A stretch of DNA of 64,000 nucleotides from Deltaproteobacteria bacterium (lineage in GTDB: Bacteria > Myxococcota_A > UBA9042 > PHBI01). Shown here piece by piece: positions 35,601-43,600 of the stretch; within the stretch, counting starts at the first letter, position 1; every line of letters starts with the position of its first letter. The stretch spans positions 1 through 64,000 of the forward strand of contig WYBB01000053.1 in assembly GCA_011526585.1 (NCBI GenBank), written 5' to 3'. Below the pieces are notes generated by a model. That model was not told the DNA's origin, ran no database searches, and saw only the letters and a list, made by a program, of their open reading frames with translations. The position numbers and the translations under genes were made by a program.

Positions 35601-38600
35601 AAGGCAAAACGGCGTCTGGTGCAGGTGCTCGACGAGGTCGGGCGCGCGATCGCGACGGCCGAGCCGCGGCTCCAGCGCAAGCGTGATGACCTCGCCGCCG
35701 TCGAGGCGTTGGGGATCGGGCCGCCGGAGATCGTGCCGCTCTGGCGCGGGGTGCTGCAGGAAGAGGACAAGGACGGCGCGGTGCTCGCCGCGCTCGAGGG
35801 CTGGGCGCGGCAGGAGGGACAGCTCGCGCTCCTCGCCGAGGCGCTCGAGCACCGCCTGGCGACGCTCAGCGCGAAGAAGAAGGCGCCGGTCGAGCTGGAG
35901 CTCGCGGCGACGTTGGCGCGCCTGTCGGGGCGCGAGGCCGAGGCGCAGCGGGTGTGGCGCTCCGTGCTGCAGCGCGATCCGGACAACGCGGCGGCCTTCG
36001 ACGGGTTGAGCGACCTCCTGGCGCGCCTGGGGCGACACGCCGAGCGGGCGACGCTGCTCGGCGAAGGGATCGCGCGGGAGGCGGGCGCGCGCAAGGAGTC
36101 GCTGCGCCTGGAGCTGGCGCGGGTGCGCTGGCGTTCGCTCGCGGACGCGCCCGGCGCGGTGGCGATCCTCGAGGCGGTGCTCGCCGAAGGGGCGCCGCCG
36201 CCGCAGGACGCGGTGGAGCTGCTCGAGTCGATCTGGGGCGAGGGGCGTGAGCGCCAGCACGTCTATCGCTTGCTCGAGCCGGTGTATCGCGCGAACGAGG
36301 ACTGGGACAAGCTCGTGGCGCTCTACATGAGCACGCTCGAGCAGGACGATCCGGAGCTGCAGATCGAGTGTCTGAGCAAGCTCGCCGAGCTCGAGAACGT
36401 CCGACTCGACCGACCCGAGGCGGCGTTCACGACATTGCTCGCGTTGGTCGAGCGGCTCGACGGTGCCTCGGACGAGGCCGTGCGTCACCTCGACGAGCTC
36501 GAGGCGCTGGCGCGCAAGCTCGACCGCTGGGGCGAGCTGATCGAGCGCCTGGAGGCGATGGTCGGCCTCGGCCACGGGGGCGGCGCGGTGATGGCGCGGC
36601 TCGCGCGCATCCACGAGGTCGAGAGCAATGACAGCGAGCGGGCGGCGCACTTCTATCGCTTCGCCTTCGAGCACGACACCACCGATCACCAGAGCCGCGA
36701 CGCGCTTTCGCAGCTCCTCGAGCGCACCGAACGCTGGGACGATCTCGCGCGTCACCTGCTCGACGCGGCGAGCGCCGAGCCCAGCCGCGAGCGCTTCGAC
36801 CTCGCGCTCAGGGGCGCGGACGTGCTCGCGCAGAAGCTCGGCGACGAGGCGCGGGCGCTCGCGGTGCTCGAGGGCGTCGCGCGCGAGGCGCCGGCGGACG
36901 ACGACGCCAGCGTCAAGGCGCACGAGCGCATCGCGGAGCTGCTCGAGCGGCGTCAGGACCACGCGGCGCTTCATCGACACTATCGGCGCTGGCTCGAGCA
37001 GGCGCCGAGCGACGCGATCGCGATCGACGTGCAGGTGCGCCTGGGGCGTTCGCTCATCCGCTTCCCGCAGACGGCGCGCGAGGGGCTGACCGAGCTCGAA
37101 GAGGTCCTGCGCACGGTGCCGACGCGGCGCGACGTGGTGCCGGCGCTGTGGTCGATGATCGTCGCGTGTGAGCGCGCGGAGCAGGCGGCGGCGCGCGGCG
37201 CGGCGGTTATCGGCGCGGCCGGCGCCGAGGTCATCGATCCGCTCTACGCCGAGGCGACGGCGGAGGCGGCGCGCATCCTCGAGGGCGCGCTCGGCGACAA
37301 CGCGCCGGCGGCGACGCTTGCAGGGATCGTGCAGGCGCAGCTCCGGGTCTGCCCGCCCGGCAGCGAGCGGCAGGCGATGCTCGTGCGGCTGGCGCGGCTC
37401 ATGGGCAGCCTGGACGCGCCCGAAAAGGCGTTCGCCTACCTGGCGGAGGCGCTGAGAGGCGACCTCGAGAACGCCACCATCGAGGCTCAGCTCGAGGCGA
37501 TCGCCGGCGAGCACAACTACTGGGAGGCGCTGGTCGGGCTCTACGAGGAGTGCGCGGCGAACGACGAGGAGCGCGTGCAGGCGCGCTACGTGCTCAAGGT
37601 CGCGCACATCCTGCACGGCCAGCTCGGCCAGAGCGAGGAGGCGGCGAGCTGGTTCGAGCGTCACCTGGCGATGGTGCCGGGGAACCGCGAGGCGGTGGAG
37701 CCGCTGGCTGCGTACTATCGCGAGATCGGCGACGCCGCCTCGGAGGCGCGGATCCTCGAGTCGTGGATCGACCTGTCCGCGAGCGCCGAGGAGCTGCCGG
37801 AGCTGAGGATGCGCCTGGGTGTGCTGCGCATGGACCAGCTCGGCGACGTGCAGGGCGCGATCGACGCGCTCGAGGGGTGCCTGCCGGAGAGCGCGGCGGA
37901 CGTCGAGTTCGTGCGGCGCCTCGAGCGGCTCTACATCCGCGGCGAGCACTTCGCGGCGCTGGTCGAGCTCTATCGGGCAGCGCTCAAGCACGCCGAGGGC
38001 GACAAGAGCCGGCTCGAGATCCTGGCCAAGACGGCACAGATCCACGAGACGCGCCTGGACGACGCGGCCTCGGCGCGCGAGACGGCGCGGCGCATGCTGG
38101 CGATCGAGCCGCTGAATCGCTTCGCCCTGACGACGCTCGAGCGCATCGAGCGCGCGGCCGGCGACTGGGAGGCCGTCGACGAGGTGCTCGGCAAGAAGCT
38201 CGAGGCGACGCCGGCGGAAGCGGCGCGGGTGCGCATCCTGATCGACCGCGCCGAGGTCGCGGCGGCGCACCGCGAGCGCCCCGAGGAGGCGATCGAGCAC
38301 CTGGTGGCGGCCGACAGGATGTGGGGGCCGGGCCCGGGGCCCGACGAGCTGATCAAGGGCCTGGAGGCGCTGCTCAGGAGCGATCCGACGTTGAGGCGCC
38401 GCGCGGCGCGCGCCCTCGAGAAGCGGTACCGCGCGCGGCAGTCGTGGCAGGATCTGATCAACGTGCTGATGATCGAGCTCGTGGCGACGGCCGACGCGAG
38501 CGAGCGCTTCGCGCTGGCGACGCAGGCGGTGCAGATCGCGATCGAGCGGCTGTCGGATCGCGCGCTGGCGCTGCGCGTGCTGCTGGCGGCGCTGAGACAG

Positions 38601-41315
38601 GCCCCGGAGGCGGCCGATCTCAGGGCGCTGGTCGAGCGCGAGGCGCGCGAGGCGAACGACTACGCGTCGGTGCTCAAGACCGGCGAGGACATGCTCAAGC
38701 GTGGCGTGCCCGAGGCGGCGCTGGTCGGGTTCGCGCTGTGGCTCGGCGGGATCGAGCAGCGGCACGGGGAGCGCGCGCGCGCGATCAAGGTGTTCGAGCG
38801 GGTGCTCGACGTCGATCCGGCCAACGCGCCGGCGTGCGACGCGCTGGCGGCGCTCTACCGCGACAGCGGCGACTGGGCGGCGCTCAAGGGGATCTACAAC
38901 CAGCGGCTCGCGGTCGAGGCGCCGGCGGAGCGCCCGGTCCTGGCGCTGGATCTGGCGCTGCACCTCGCGGCGCACGAGGGGCCGGACAAGACGATCGAGG
39001 CGATCGAGGGGCTCCTGGCGGCGCACCCCGATGACCAGCGGCTGCGCGCGACGCTGATGGCGCGGGTGGCGGAGCCGGTGGCGGGGGCGGCGGCGACCGA
39101 CGTATTGGCGGCGCAGCTCCGGGCGCAGTCGCGCTGGGGCGAGCTCGTGAAGCTGCTCGAGCTGCGCGCGGACAAGACGGGCGACGCGGCCGAGCGGAGC
39201 ACGCTGCTGCGCGAGGCGGCGGTGACCTACGAGTCGCTGGTCGGCGATCGGATCGCGGCGGTCAAGGCGCTGGCGCGGGCGGCCGAGGCGGCCCCCGACG
39301 ATCTCGCCGTGTGGCGGCAGCTGCGCGAGCTGGGCCAGCGCATCGGGGCGTGGGATGAGCTGGCGCGTGTGCTGCGTGTCGGCGTGGCGCGCGCCGGGGT
39401 GGAGGTGGCGAGCGAGCTGGCGCTTTGGCTGGCCGAGATCGAGCACGAGCAGCTCGGGCTGGAGGACGGGCGCGCGAGGGCGCTGAGCACGCTTCGGGCG
39501 GGGCTCGGCAAGGCGCCCAACCACGTGGGGCTGCGCGAGGCGGTGGTGCGGCTGGAGCTGGCGGGCGGCGACCCGGCGGTGGCGGAGGAGGAGATCGCGA
39601 TCCTGACGGATCTGATCGAGGACGACGAGGCGGCGCGCGGGTGGTGGCGCGCGCTGAGGGCGCTGGCCGAGGCGCAGGGCGACGAGACGCGCATGGTGGC
39701 GGCCAACGAGGCGCTGCTGGCGCGTGATCACAACGACGGCGAGGCGGCGCAGCACCTGGCGGACTTCTATCGGCGCGCGCACCGCTGGGAGGACCTGGTG
39801 GAGCTGTCGTTCCTGCGGGCGCAGGCGGCGCAGGAGGCGGGGGACCTGCCCGCGGCGGCGGCGTGCTGGAACGAGGTCGCGCAGATCCGCTACGGCGCGT
39901 TGGGCGATGCGGACGGCGCGATCGAGGCGTGGCGCGAGGCGTGGGAGCTCGACCCGACGCTGGCCGAGGCGACGAAGAAGCTGGTGCAGGAGGCGGCGGA
40001 GCGCGGCGGGTGGCAGGACGTGGCGGGGCTGTGGCAGCGCCACGCGGAGGCGCTGGAGGGCGCGGCGGCGAAGGCGGCGGCGTACGTCGAGCTCGGGCGG
40101 GTGCAGGAGGACAAGCTGCGCGATGTCGGCGCGGCGGTGGAGGCGTACGAGGCGGCGCTGGAGGCGGACGCGCAGGCGGTGGCGGCGCTCAACGCGCTGG
40201 TGGCGCTCTATGGGCGCACGCGCAAGTACGCGGAGCTGGCGGCGACGCTCGGGCGCAAGGCCGGGGTGGTCAAGGGGGCGGAGCGGGCGATGGTGCTCGT
40301 GCAGGCGGCAGCGGTCGAGCTCGATCAGCTGCGCAACGCGGCGCGGGCGCGGCCGCTGCTCGAGGAGGTGCTCGCGCAGGACGCGGACCACGTCGAGGCG
40401 CAGCTCCTGTTGGCGAGGCTGCAGGTGCGCGAGGGGCGGCCGGGCGAGGCGGCGGCGACGCTGCAGGGGGTCGTGAGCAAGACGGAGGGCAAGCGCAAGC
40501 TGCGCCTGCTGATGGACCTGGCGAGGCTATTGGCCAATGATGTCGGGGATCTGGCACGGGCGCGCGAGGTGATCGAGGAGGCGTTGAGCTTCGAGGAGGC
40601 GGCGCCGGGGTTGGACGCGCTGGCGATCGAGGTGCTGACGCGGGCCGAGGCGTGGGAGCGGCTGGCGGCGCTGCTCGAGCAGCTGTGGAAGAAAGCGCCG
40701 AGCGCGAGCGAGCGGGCGGAGCGGGCGCTGGAGCTGGCACGGCTCTACCTGGACGGGGCGCTGGCGGACGAGACGAAGTTCGCGGCGTGGATGGACGCCG
40801 CGCGGGAGGCGGACCCGGAGCGGGCGGAGCGGAGCGACGCGCGGCTGATGGAGGTGGACCTGCTCTTGCGCCGGGGGGACGACGCGGCGGTGGAGCCGCT
40901 CTTGAGCGAGGTCGTCCGGCGCCTGGAGGAGCAGCGGGCGGCCGAGGAGATCGCCGAGCGCAGCCACCAGCTCGGGCTCGTGCGCGAGCGGCTCGGGGAC
41001 ATCGAGGGCGCGCTGGCGGCGTTTTCGCGAGCCCATGAGATCGACGGCAAGAACGTGCGCAAGCTGCTCGACTACGGGCGCGCGCTGATCACGGGGGGGC
41101 GTTGGACGGACGCGCTGGCGGTGCATCAAGCGCTGCTCATGCAACGGCACGCACTGAGCGACGAGGCCGAGCACCACGTGGTGCTGGAGCGCCTGGCCCT
41201 GGCGAGCTGGGAAGCCGGGCAGGCCGAGCGCGCGCGCACCTACCTCAACAAGCTCCTCGGCGAGCGCGCCGACCACCCGGGCGGGCTCGAGCTGCGCGCC
41301 CGCTTCGGCGGATGA
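29613..41315 (+). CDS. Giant TPR-repeat protein (3,900 residues)
   Basis: An uninterrupted 11.7-kb reading frame beginning at TTG, with a strong ribosome site GGAGGGA 3 bases before it. Nearly the whole protein is helical TPR-like repeats. Typical blocks run ALERLYxxxxxWxxLxxxLxxxxE, then RxxLLxxLAxLxExxLxDxxxA, then YxxALxLxPxD; many arms read WDELAR or WEELAAM. No signal peptide, membrane segment or enzymatic domain is apparent, so it is probably a cytoplasmic superhelical scaffold. Very large TPR proteins are known in Myxococcota but their job is not. It ends 26 bp before the promoter of tRNA-Phe and stands alone. Its GC-rich codon pattern also leaves a long open antisense frame, which I take as an artefact. 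Confidence 0.9.
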   Translation: MAAVLEQLSGELARTPSDQDVLRRFAEGCLDAGELERLRVGLEPVLAGLSGPLAVRPVAEVLARTLVAAAERKEKKAPRDALELYLRAARILASAANDRVGAARILAMAWRLVPDERVALASQALFQGTQEPPEYTLVALAEVGISGQRSVALRRLAAGALERRRLDEAEALFARLEALHEGDPDVSAGREVIARLRASADDEVARLQEQLTRATLPAERAATWRRIGEVQRGAGRIAAAREAYASALELGDEAALRPLEGLYRDDDELEALCEVLERVAGRGGEVGMALRKKRFLLLEELGRSEDARRILAAPERVRESGPLEDLRRDAEALADSDPERGALRLEEWATASDDAGARLEALEEAAALARRARGADAPSALEERLWRKVRALDPTHKGAADFYREFYERHPDPRRAYTNLAQLHAITADAAERRAIATEMALLAENNLGHLDKAIEAWRLVERDVDGAEGESDAERELTRLAVWAELRRLYATAGRWHAYVDLLDRWVEASPEIADKVELLFDAVEVYQDPERLPMPAMVLQTYQRIVALVPSHPVALDRLAVGLAEREQWSDLLKVLAQKVELTEEPSELVALFHQIADLYLDHVRSDSQAVAVLERLLELDPDDIQVVRHLRELYRRRQDAELHFAALERELELTSEPSERIALLEALAETAQNAFLQPERAAGFHREILELAPGREESLAALQALHAEQEDWPAYARVLEQRVQEAKSKAAKLPLLLELGECVLTRLGDVERAEQIFQTIAESSPTSVPARRFLQRIFVARGKWDELARLFAKPTKTSGAAGARWKDYVALLKDAAKHERDPALARAIHVEIARVMEAELDDRKSAAEHLEAALRDGDDQVALARKLLELLGDESAAQRRLVALHVLGQHAPDASERYQAWMQAGQLHRRAKDPVGACEAWGKALVIGAELGLIEALPQLEEDAGATGRWESAYAAIDEALGRLPAAAGEASAKEVRAALHRSLGNIARTRLLVPEEAVRHFRWVLQLAPGDAYALEELEKLYYSQSDFAGLEEVYRARIEAAPTAAERLAPLKALGRLFDDVMLDAERAAQIYQDVLHLAPDDQGAFDGLVRALESTKAWGELALALEAGLVRVREPARRRKLRLQLVAVAADRLGDPLAAIEHCRDIIESGPSDAEQNAVRVVLERYAGDPVVGREAAPVLEEVYRRQGRLDALAAMLEARIESAGEAELPHLPRLIDELLMLSGGLHGAPDKAFSLLSRRFAVAPEDPEAWEELEQAAALSNAWEELAAMWKAALEREPPIDLALRPALRLRLADVYHRRLIELEEAIVETERALSETEDDAEALAALELLGVLFKKTADLDSFVRVKLDASRRVLSRSLRRQKVVEAAHALAGALGRPEDAVAVLEPLWIEEPGDSEISDLLLQLHERIGDAEKIDQAYTDAIEAARTAERRDALRLRRALLRRDKRGLWEVAISELIGLVESETAGRDARRALLEVSRAQESEGQRDVILEVLIDYHRRAGDTEGLINTLVVQAEFTEPGSARAAVLRIAAIECLPEIDEADKKAEGAHHAFHLYGQAIFEDPEDGEALERMRRIAARLGLWAELSEVLQAAVDANGVEGGDELPRGVRGLLREDARIAEEELADDPRAIASLTRELALADAAGELDVAPTLAALSRLYERVGDFEARREVLGRMAAGETDPIARAEVLEALAVLELDVGRVDEAIVALESALEELGQAPRETARATRQRLLATLESVLRSAERFPELVDLLAEAAAFEDAESERRELLHRAAECATDELGDKMRAAVLYEQLVSIDANDEAAVARLVELYQEAGRWDEAIVALGRQRALAEGAGSRAEANEIAFRIGQIQAEHGGGIEAALATLAEVLAHDDAHAGALATLARVETRHPSAGTRARALMADAHRRRGDAEELAAVLERIATFDAPPPLLLAELADLWAGPLGNRARAWAHVARGYALDPGGDEGGACRERLLTLTRDELADGSADHDKAKRRLVQVLDEVGRAIATAEPRLQRKRDDLAAVEALGIGPPEIVPLWRGVLQEEDKDGAVLAALEGWARQEGQLALLAEALEHRLATLSAKKKAPVELELAATLARLSGREAEAQRVWRSVLQRDPDNAAAFDGLSDLLARLGRHAERATLLGEGIAREAGARKESLRLELARVRWRSLADAPGAVAILEAVLAEGAPPPQDAVELLESIWGEGRERQHVYRLLEPVYRANEDWDKLVALYMSTLEQDDPELQIECLSKLAELENVRLDRPEAAFTTLLALVERLDGASDEAVRHLDELEALARKLDRWGELIERLEAMVGLGHGGGAVMARLARIHEVESNDSERAAHFYRFAFEHDTTDHQSRDALSQLLERTERWDDLARHLLDAASAEPSRERFDLALRGADVLAQKLGDEARALAVLEGVAREAPADDDASVKAHERIAELLERRQDHAALHRHYRRWLEQAPSDAIAIDVQVRLGRSLIRFPQTAREGLTELEEVLRTVPTRRDVVPALWSMIVACERAEQAAARGAAVIGAAGAEVIDPLYAEATAEAARILEGALGDNAPAATLAGIVQAQLRVCPPGSERQAMLVRLARLMGSLDAPEKAFAYLAEALRGDLENATIEAQLEAIAGEHNYWEALVGLYEECAANDEERVQARYVLKVAHILHGQLGQSEEAASWFERHLAMVPGNREAVEPLAAYYREIGDAASEARILESWIDLSASAEELPELRMRLGVLRMDQLGDVQGAIDALEGCLPESAADVEFVRRLERLYIRGEHFAALVELYRAALKHAEGDKSRLEILAKTAQIHETRLDDAASARETARRMLAIEPLNRFALTTLERIERAAGDWEAVDEVLGKKLEATPAEAARVRILIDRAEVAAAHRERPEEAIEHLVAADRMWGPGPGPDELIKGLEALLRSDPTLRRRAARALEKRYRARQSWQDLINVLMIELVATADASERFALATQAVQIAIERLSDRALALRVLLAALRQAPEAADLRALVEREAREANDYASVLKTGEDMLKRGVPEAALVGFALWLGGIEQRHGERARAIKVFERVLDVDPANAPACDALAALYRDSGDWAALKGIYNQRLAVEAPAERPVLALDLALHLAAHEGPDKTIEAIEGLLAAHPDDQRLRATLMARVAEPVAGAAATDVLAAQLRAQSRWGELVKLLELRADKTGDAAERSTLLREAAVTYESLVGDRIAAVKALARAAEAAPDDLAVWRQLRELGQRIGAWDELARVLRVGVARAGVEVASELALWLAEIEHEQLGLEDGRARALSTLRAGLGKAPNHVGLREAVVRLELAGGDPAVAEEEIAILTDLIEDDEAARGWWRALRALAEAQGDETRMVAANEALLARDHNDGEAAQHLADFYRRAHRWEDLVELSFLRAQAAQEAGDLPAAAACWNEVAQIRYGALGDADGAIEAWREAWELDPTLAEATKKLVQEAAERGGWQDVAGLWQRHAEALEGAAAKAAAYVELGRVQEDKLRDVGAAVEAYEAALEADAQAVAALNALVALYGRTRKYAELAATLGRKAGVVKGAERAMVLVQAAAVELDQLRNAARARPLLEEVLAQDADHVEAQLLLARLQVREGRPGEAAATLQGVVSKTEGKRKLRLLMDLARLLANDVGDLARAREVIEEALSFEEAAPGLDALAIEVLTRAEAWERLAALLEQLWKKAPSASERAERALELARLYLDGALADETKFAAWMDAAREADPERAERSDARLMEVDLLLRRGDDAAVEPLLSEVVRRLEEQRAAEEIAERSHQLGLVRERLGDIEGALAAFSRAHEIDGKNVRKLLDYGRALITGGRWTDALAVHQALLMQRHALSDEAEHHVVLERLALASWEAGQAERARTYLNKLLGERADHPGGLELRARFGG

Positions 41316-41340
41316 GCGGAGCGCCGCGCGCACATCGTGC

Positions 41341-41368
41341 TTGACAGGTCGGGCGGTGCGAGTAGATT
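41341..41368 (+). promoter_or_regulatory. Promoter of tRNA-Phe
   Basis: Perfect TTGACA at 41341-41346 and TAGATT at 41363-41368, with a 16-bp spacer, ending 15 bases before the tRNA. Confidence 0.65.
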
Positions 41369-41383
41369 CCGCCGGCCCGCTGA

Positions 41384-41456
41384 GGCCAGGTAGCTCAGTT
41401 GGTAGAGCATCGGACTGAAAATCCGAGTGTCGTTGGTTCAATTCCGACTCTGGCCA
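41384..41456 (+). tRNA. tRNA-Phe (anticodon GAA)
   Basis: A 73-base cloverleaf. The acceptor stem GGCCAGG pairs with TCTGGCC (one G-T pair), with discriminator A. The D-arm starts AGCTCAGTTGG; anticodon loop CTGAAAA is closed by CGGA/TCCG, and the T-arm is GTTGGTTCAATTCCGAC. Its 3' part, from the anticodon stem on, is duplicated at 48789, marking it as the integration site of the island. The gene remains intact. Confidence 0.97.
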
Positions 41457-41495
41457 CCCGAAAAGGCCGCTAACCTCGAGGGGTTAGCGGCCTTT
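41414..41495 (+). repeat. attL: 82-bp direct repeat (tRNA 3' part plus terminator)
   Basis: Identical to 48789-48870. It begins ACTGAAAATCCGAG in the anticodon arm and ends with the terminator hairpin. Bases on either side of the match differ, fixing the boundaries. Confidence 0.95.
41463..41494 (+). terminator. Rho-independent terminator of tRNA-Phe
   Basis: A perfect 13-bp stem, AAGGCCGCTAACC with GGTTAGCGGCCTT, and a 6-base loop, followed by TTTCT. It is copied at the far end of the element (48838-48869). Confidence 0.85.
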
Positions 41496-41509
41496 CTCAT
41501 TGGGGCCTC

Positions 41510-41545
41510 TGCCGCGCTCGACCGTTATGCCGCACTTCTGCCGCA
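41510..41545. promoter_or_regulatory. Left arm-type integrase sites (inferred)
   Basis: TGCCGCA at 41528-41534 and 41539-41545, exactly 11 bp apart, plus TGCCGCG at 41510-41516. The 20-bp block 41526-41545 is repeated exactly at 48651-48670, next to the integrase gene. Spacing by one helical turn near both att sites suggests arm-type sites for the integrase. Confidence 0.5.
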
Positions 41546-42126
41546 GTTGCTCGGTGGTTGGTCATCCGCCCGCGTCGCGCTCCCGAGCGAGGGTCTGCCT
41601 CACGCAACAAGCCGGCCCCGAGCCCGCCGGGGTACCCCCCCGCTTTGCTCCCGGTTGCCAGTCGGCGCCCCGGGCGGGGTCCCCTAACGCCGCCTTTTTT
41701 CCTGGGGAACTTTTTTCCTCGGGGGCGAGGGGGGAAAAATCGTGGGGAAGTTGCGCGCCGCCGCAGCGCGCGCTTCGTTGACCGCCAATCGAGGCCCGGG
41801 GGGTCCGCCGCGTGTGCCAGGGGGCCAGGTGCAACGGGGCTCGGCGTCGCCCCGGTGTGACGCGGGTGTGACGCGGCCCGGTGTCCCGCCACTGTCCCGG
41901 GAAGCGGGCGCAGCCCTCGTCGCGCGGCTTCCCTCTCACTGGATCCACAGCTCGGGAGGATGCTCCCGATCTCCATGATGCAGCTCGGGGGAGGCCGGGG
42001 GGCGTCAGCCCTCCCGAGCCGACCCCGGTCCCGGAAGGCGAAGCCTGTAGGGACTTCCAGTCCAGTCCAGACCGGTACACTTCCGGCTCGGCAAACCGTT
42101 GCGGAAGGCGGGCCTTTACAGAGGTC
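41546..42126. other. Non-coding left end of the element, possible origin region
   Basis: No convincing gene. It holds T-rich tracts near 41694-41712 in otherwise GC-rich DNA, an imperfect hairpin (TTTTTTCCTCG with CGAGGGGGGAAAAA) near 41706-41735, a doubled GTGTGACGCGG near 41855-41878, and GTCCAGTCCAG near 42060. With the iterons that follow it resembles a plasmid replication origin; A/T tracts could serve for unwinding. Open frames here have random-looking composition. Confidence 0.45.
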
Positions 42127-42233
42127 ATGGGGGTACCGTGACGGGGTTCATGGGGGTACCGTGACGGGGTTCATGGGGGTACCGTGACGGGGTTCATGGG
42201 GGTACCGTTGACCCCATGGGGGTACCGTTGACC
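42127..42233. repeat. Iteron array, 23-bp period
   Basis: Five copies of ATGGGGGTACCGT at 42127, 42150, 42173, 42196 and 42216. The first three are exact 23-bp units (each continuing with GACGGGGTTC), the fourth is followed by a 20-bp step, and the last two end in GTTGACC. The array abuts the 3' end of the candidate initiator gene. Spaced short direct repeats beside a rep gene are the standard form of an iteron origin. Confidence 0.8.
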
Positions 42234-42238
42234 GTCGC

Positions 42239-43600
42239 TCACGTGTCGCCCCGCTTCCTCGTCGACCGAGCCAGGATGAACGCGAGCTCGGTTGCGCGGT
42301 CCGGGGCCAGCGTGAACCGGTCGCCGCTCACTCGTGCGAGCAGGGGCGGCGAGGTCCCATCGCCAGTGAGCATGAGGTCGCGCACGATCGACGCGCGGCC
42401 CTCGTCGAGCCCTGCCTCGTCGACCAGGCGCTTCCACGCCTTCGAGTCGATGCGCGTGCCACCCTCGGCGGCGAGCTCGGCGCCGTTGTCGACGAGCACG
42501 ACGAGCACGGCGTCGGCGACCGTCCAGACCCGACCCCTCTCCCGACGCTGCGCCACCCGAAAGGGCGGGTCGTGTCGGAGCACAGGCACGAGCAGACGCT
42601 CGAGCCTCGCCTCGCGGGTGTTCACGCCGCGCACCTTCAAGCGCTCGGCCGCGCCTTCGAGGAAGACCCACCGGTTCAGATCCACCTCGAGCCGCGCGCG
42701 TCGACCAGGCGCTTCGGCGATGACCGTCCAGTGCCACAGCCCGTGCACCTCGAGCCCGGGCGTCGACACGTCGAGCACCCTCCCCAGGTCGAGCAGGTCA
42801 CGCACCCGCTGCGCATCCTTTCGCGGGTGACACCCGATCGCTTCGGCGAGCCCGACGAGCCCACCGTCGACGCACACGATCTCCGGTCGGAGGTCACCGC
42901 GCACATCGCCCCGATGCGCCTCGTGCGCGAAGAAGCGGATCGCACGCCGCGCCAACGTCGAGCGGAACACTTCGAGGCCACGCCGCATCACCTCGAGGTC
43001 GAGCGTTGCCACGTCGAGCCCGGGCACGAGGCCGGCGACGAGCGAACCTTTGCCGTCGCGCACCTCTCCCGTTCCCTCGTCGAGCGCCGCCCCTCGCGCC
43101 AGCGCTCCGAGCTTGTCGTGCGCGAGCACACGCACCATCGCCGCAGGCCGGTCGACACCTCGGCGCCATCGCTCGCGCACCCGCCGCGACCAGACCACCC
43201 CGGCGAAGCGCACGAGCCCAACCGGCTTGTCGTCGTCGCTCCACAACTCCCACCGCAACGCCGGGTCGGTCGCCTTCGTCGTGCGCCCCTCGCGCGCCCT
43301 CGCGCCCTCGTCGGCGTCGACCCGCTCGAGCACGCGCACGAGCGCCAGGTCGAGCGCGAGCATGCCTTCGGCGTCGCCGTCGAGCGCGACGCCTTCGCGC
43401 TCGAGCCGGGTCACCTCGGCGAGCAGGTCGACGAAGATGGATGCGAGCTCATTGACGAGCAGATCGCGTGCGGCCTCGGGGTGCGCCTTCACCTCGTCGG
43501 CGTCGAGCGCCGTCAACGCGATCCGGTTCCGCGCGGCCTTGCCCTCGTCGCTCCGATCGGCGAGCAGGCGGATTCGGTCGACCACCTCGGCGACGTTCAC
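42239..43600 (-). CDS. Candidate replication initiator (unknown family)
   Basis: A 453-residue protein with a GTG start overlapping the stop of the RepA-like gene (GTGA). I do not recognise a family. The N-terminal 110 residues are helical (MNVAEVVDRIRLLADRSDEG), the centre contains WELWSDDDKPVGLVRFAGVVWSR-type beta sequence (write-up of residues 117-139 by key residues W117, W119, W133), and the C-terminal part contains a possible winged-helix stretch (RIDSKAWKRLVDEAGLDEG). Being the last gene of the replication operon and lying 6 bp from the iterons, it is the best candidate for the iteron-binding initiator, in the role of RSF1010 RepC. That role is inference from position only. Confidence 0.6.
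   Translation of the reverse strand: MNVAEVVDRIRLLADRSDEGKAARNRIALTALDADEVKAHPEAARDLLVNELASIFVDLLAEVTRLEREGVALDGDAEGMLALDLALVRVLERVDADEGARAREGRTTKATDPALRWELWSDDDKPVGLVRFAGVVWSRRVRERWRRGVDRPAAMVRVLAHDKLGALARGAALDEGTGEVRDGKGSLVAGLVPGLDVATLDLEVMRRGLEVFRSTLARRAIRFFAHEAHRGDVRGDLRPEIVCVDGGLVGLAEAIGCHPRKDAQRVRDLLDLGRVLDVSTPGLEVHGLWHWTVIAEAPGRRARLEVDLNRWVFLEGAAERLKVRGVNTREARLERLLVPVLRHDPPFRVAQRRERGRVWTVADAVLVVLVDNGAELAAEGGTRIDSKAWKRLVDEAGLDEGRASIVRDLMLTGDGTSPPLLARVSGDRFTLAPDRATELAFILARSTRKRGDT

Noticed and set aside
29757..40391. A 10.6-kb open frame antisense to the giant TPR gene
   Set aside because: Its product is Arg/Leu/Gln/His-rich with no domain, and it exists because the GC-rich, stop-poor codon pattern of the TPR gene leaves the complement open. 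The sense strand has the ribosome site and clear TPR blocks.
41562..42128. A 188-residue leftward frame in the left end of the mobile element
   Set aside because: Composition is random-like (Pro/Arg/Gly/Ser), it lacks a ribosome site and it overlaps putative origin features; treated as non-coding.
42121..42233. The direct repeats at 42127 considered as a CRISPR array
   Set aside because: The units are contiguous 23-bp tandem copies without unique spacers, and there are no cas genes; they fit iterons.
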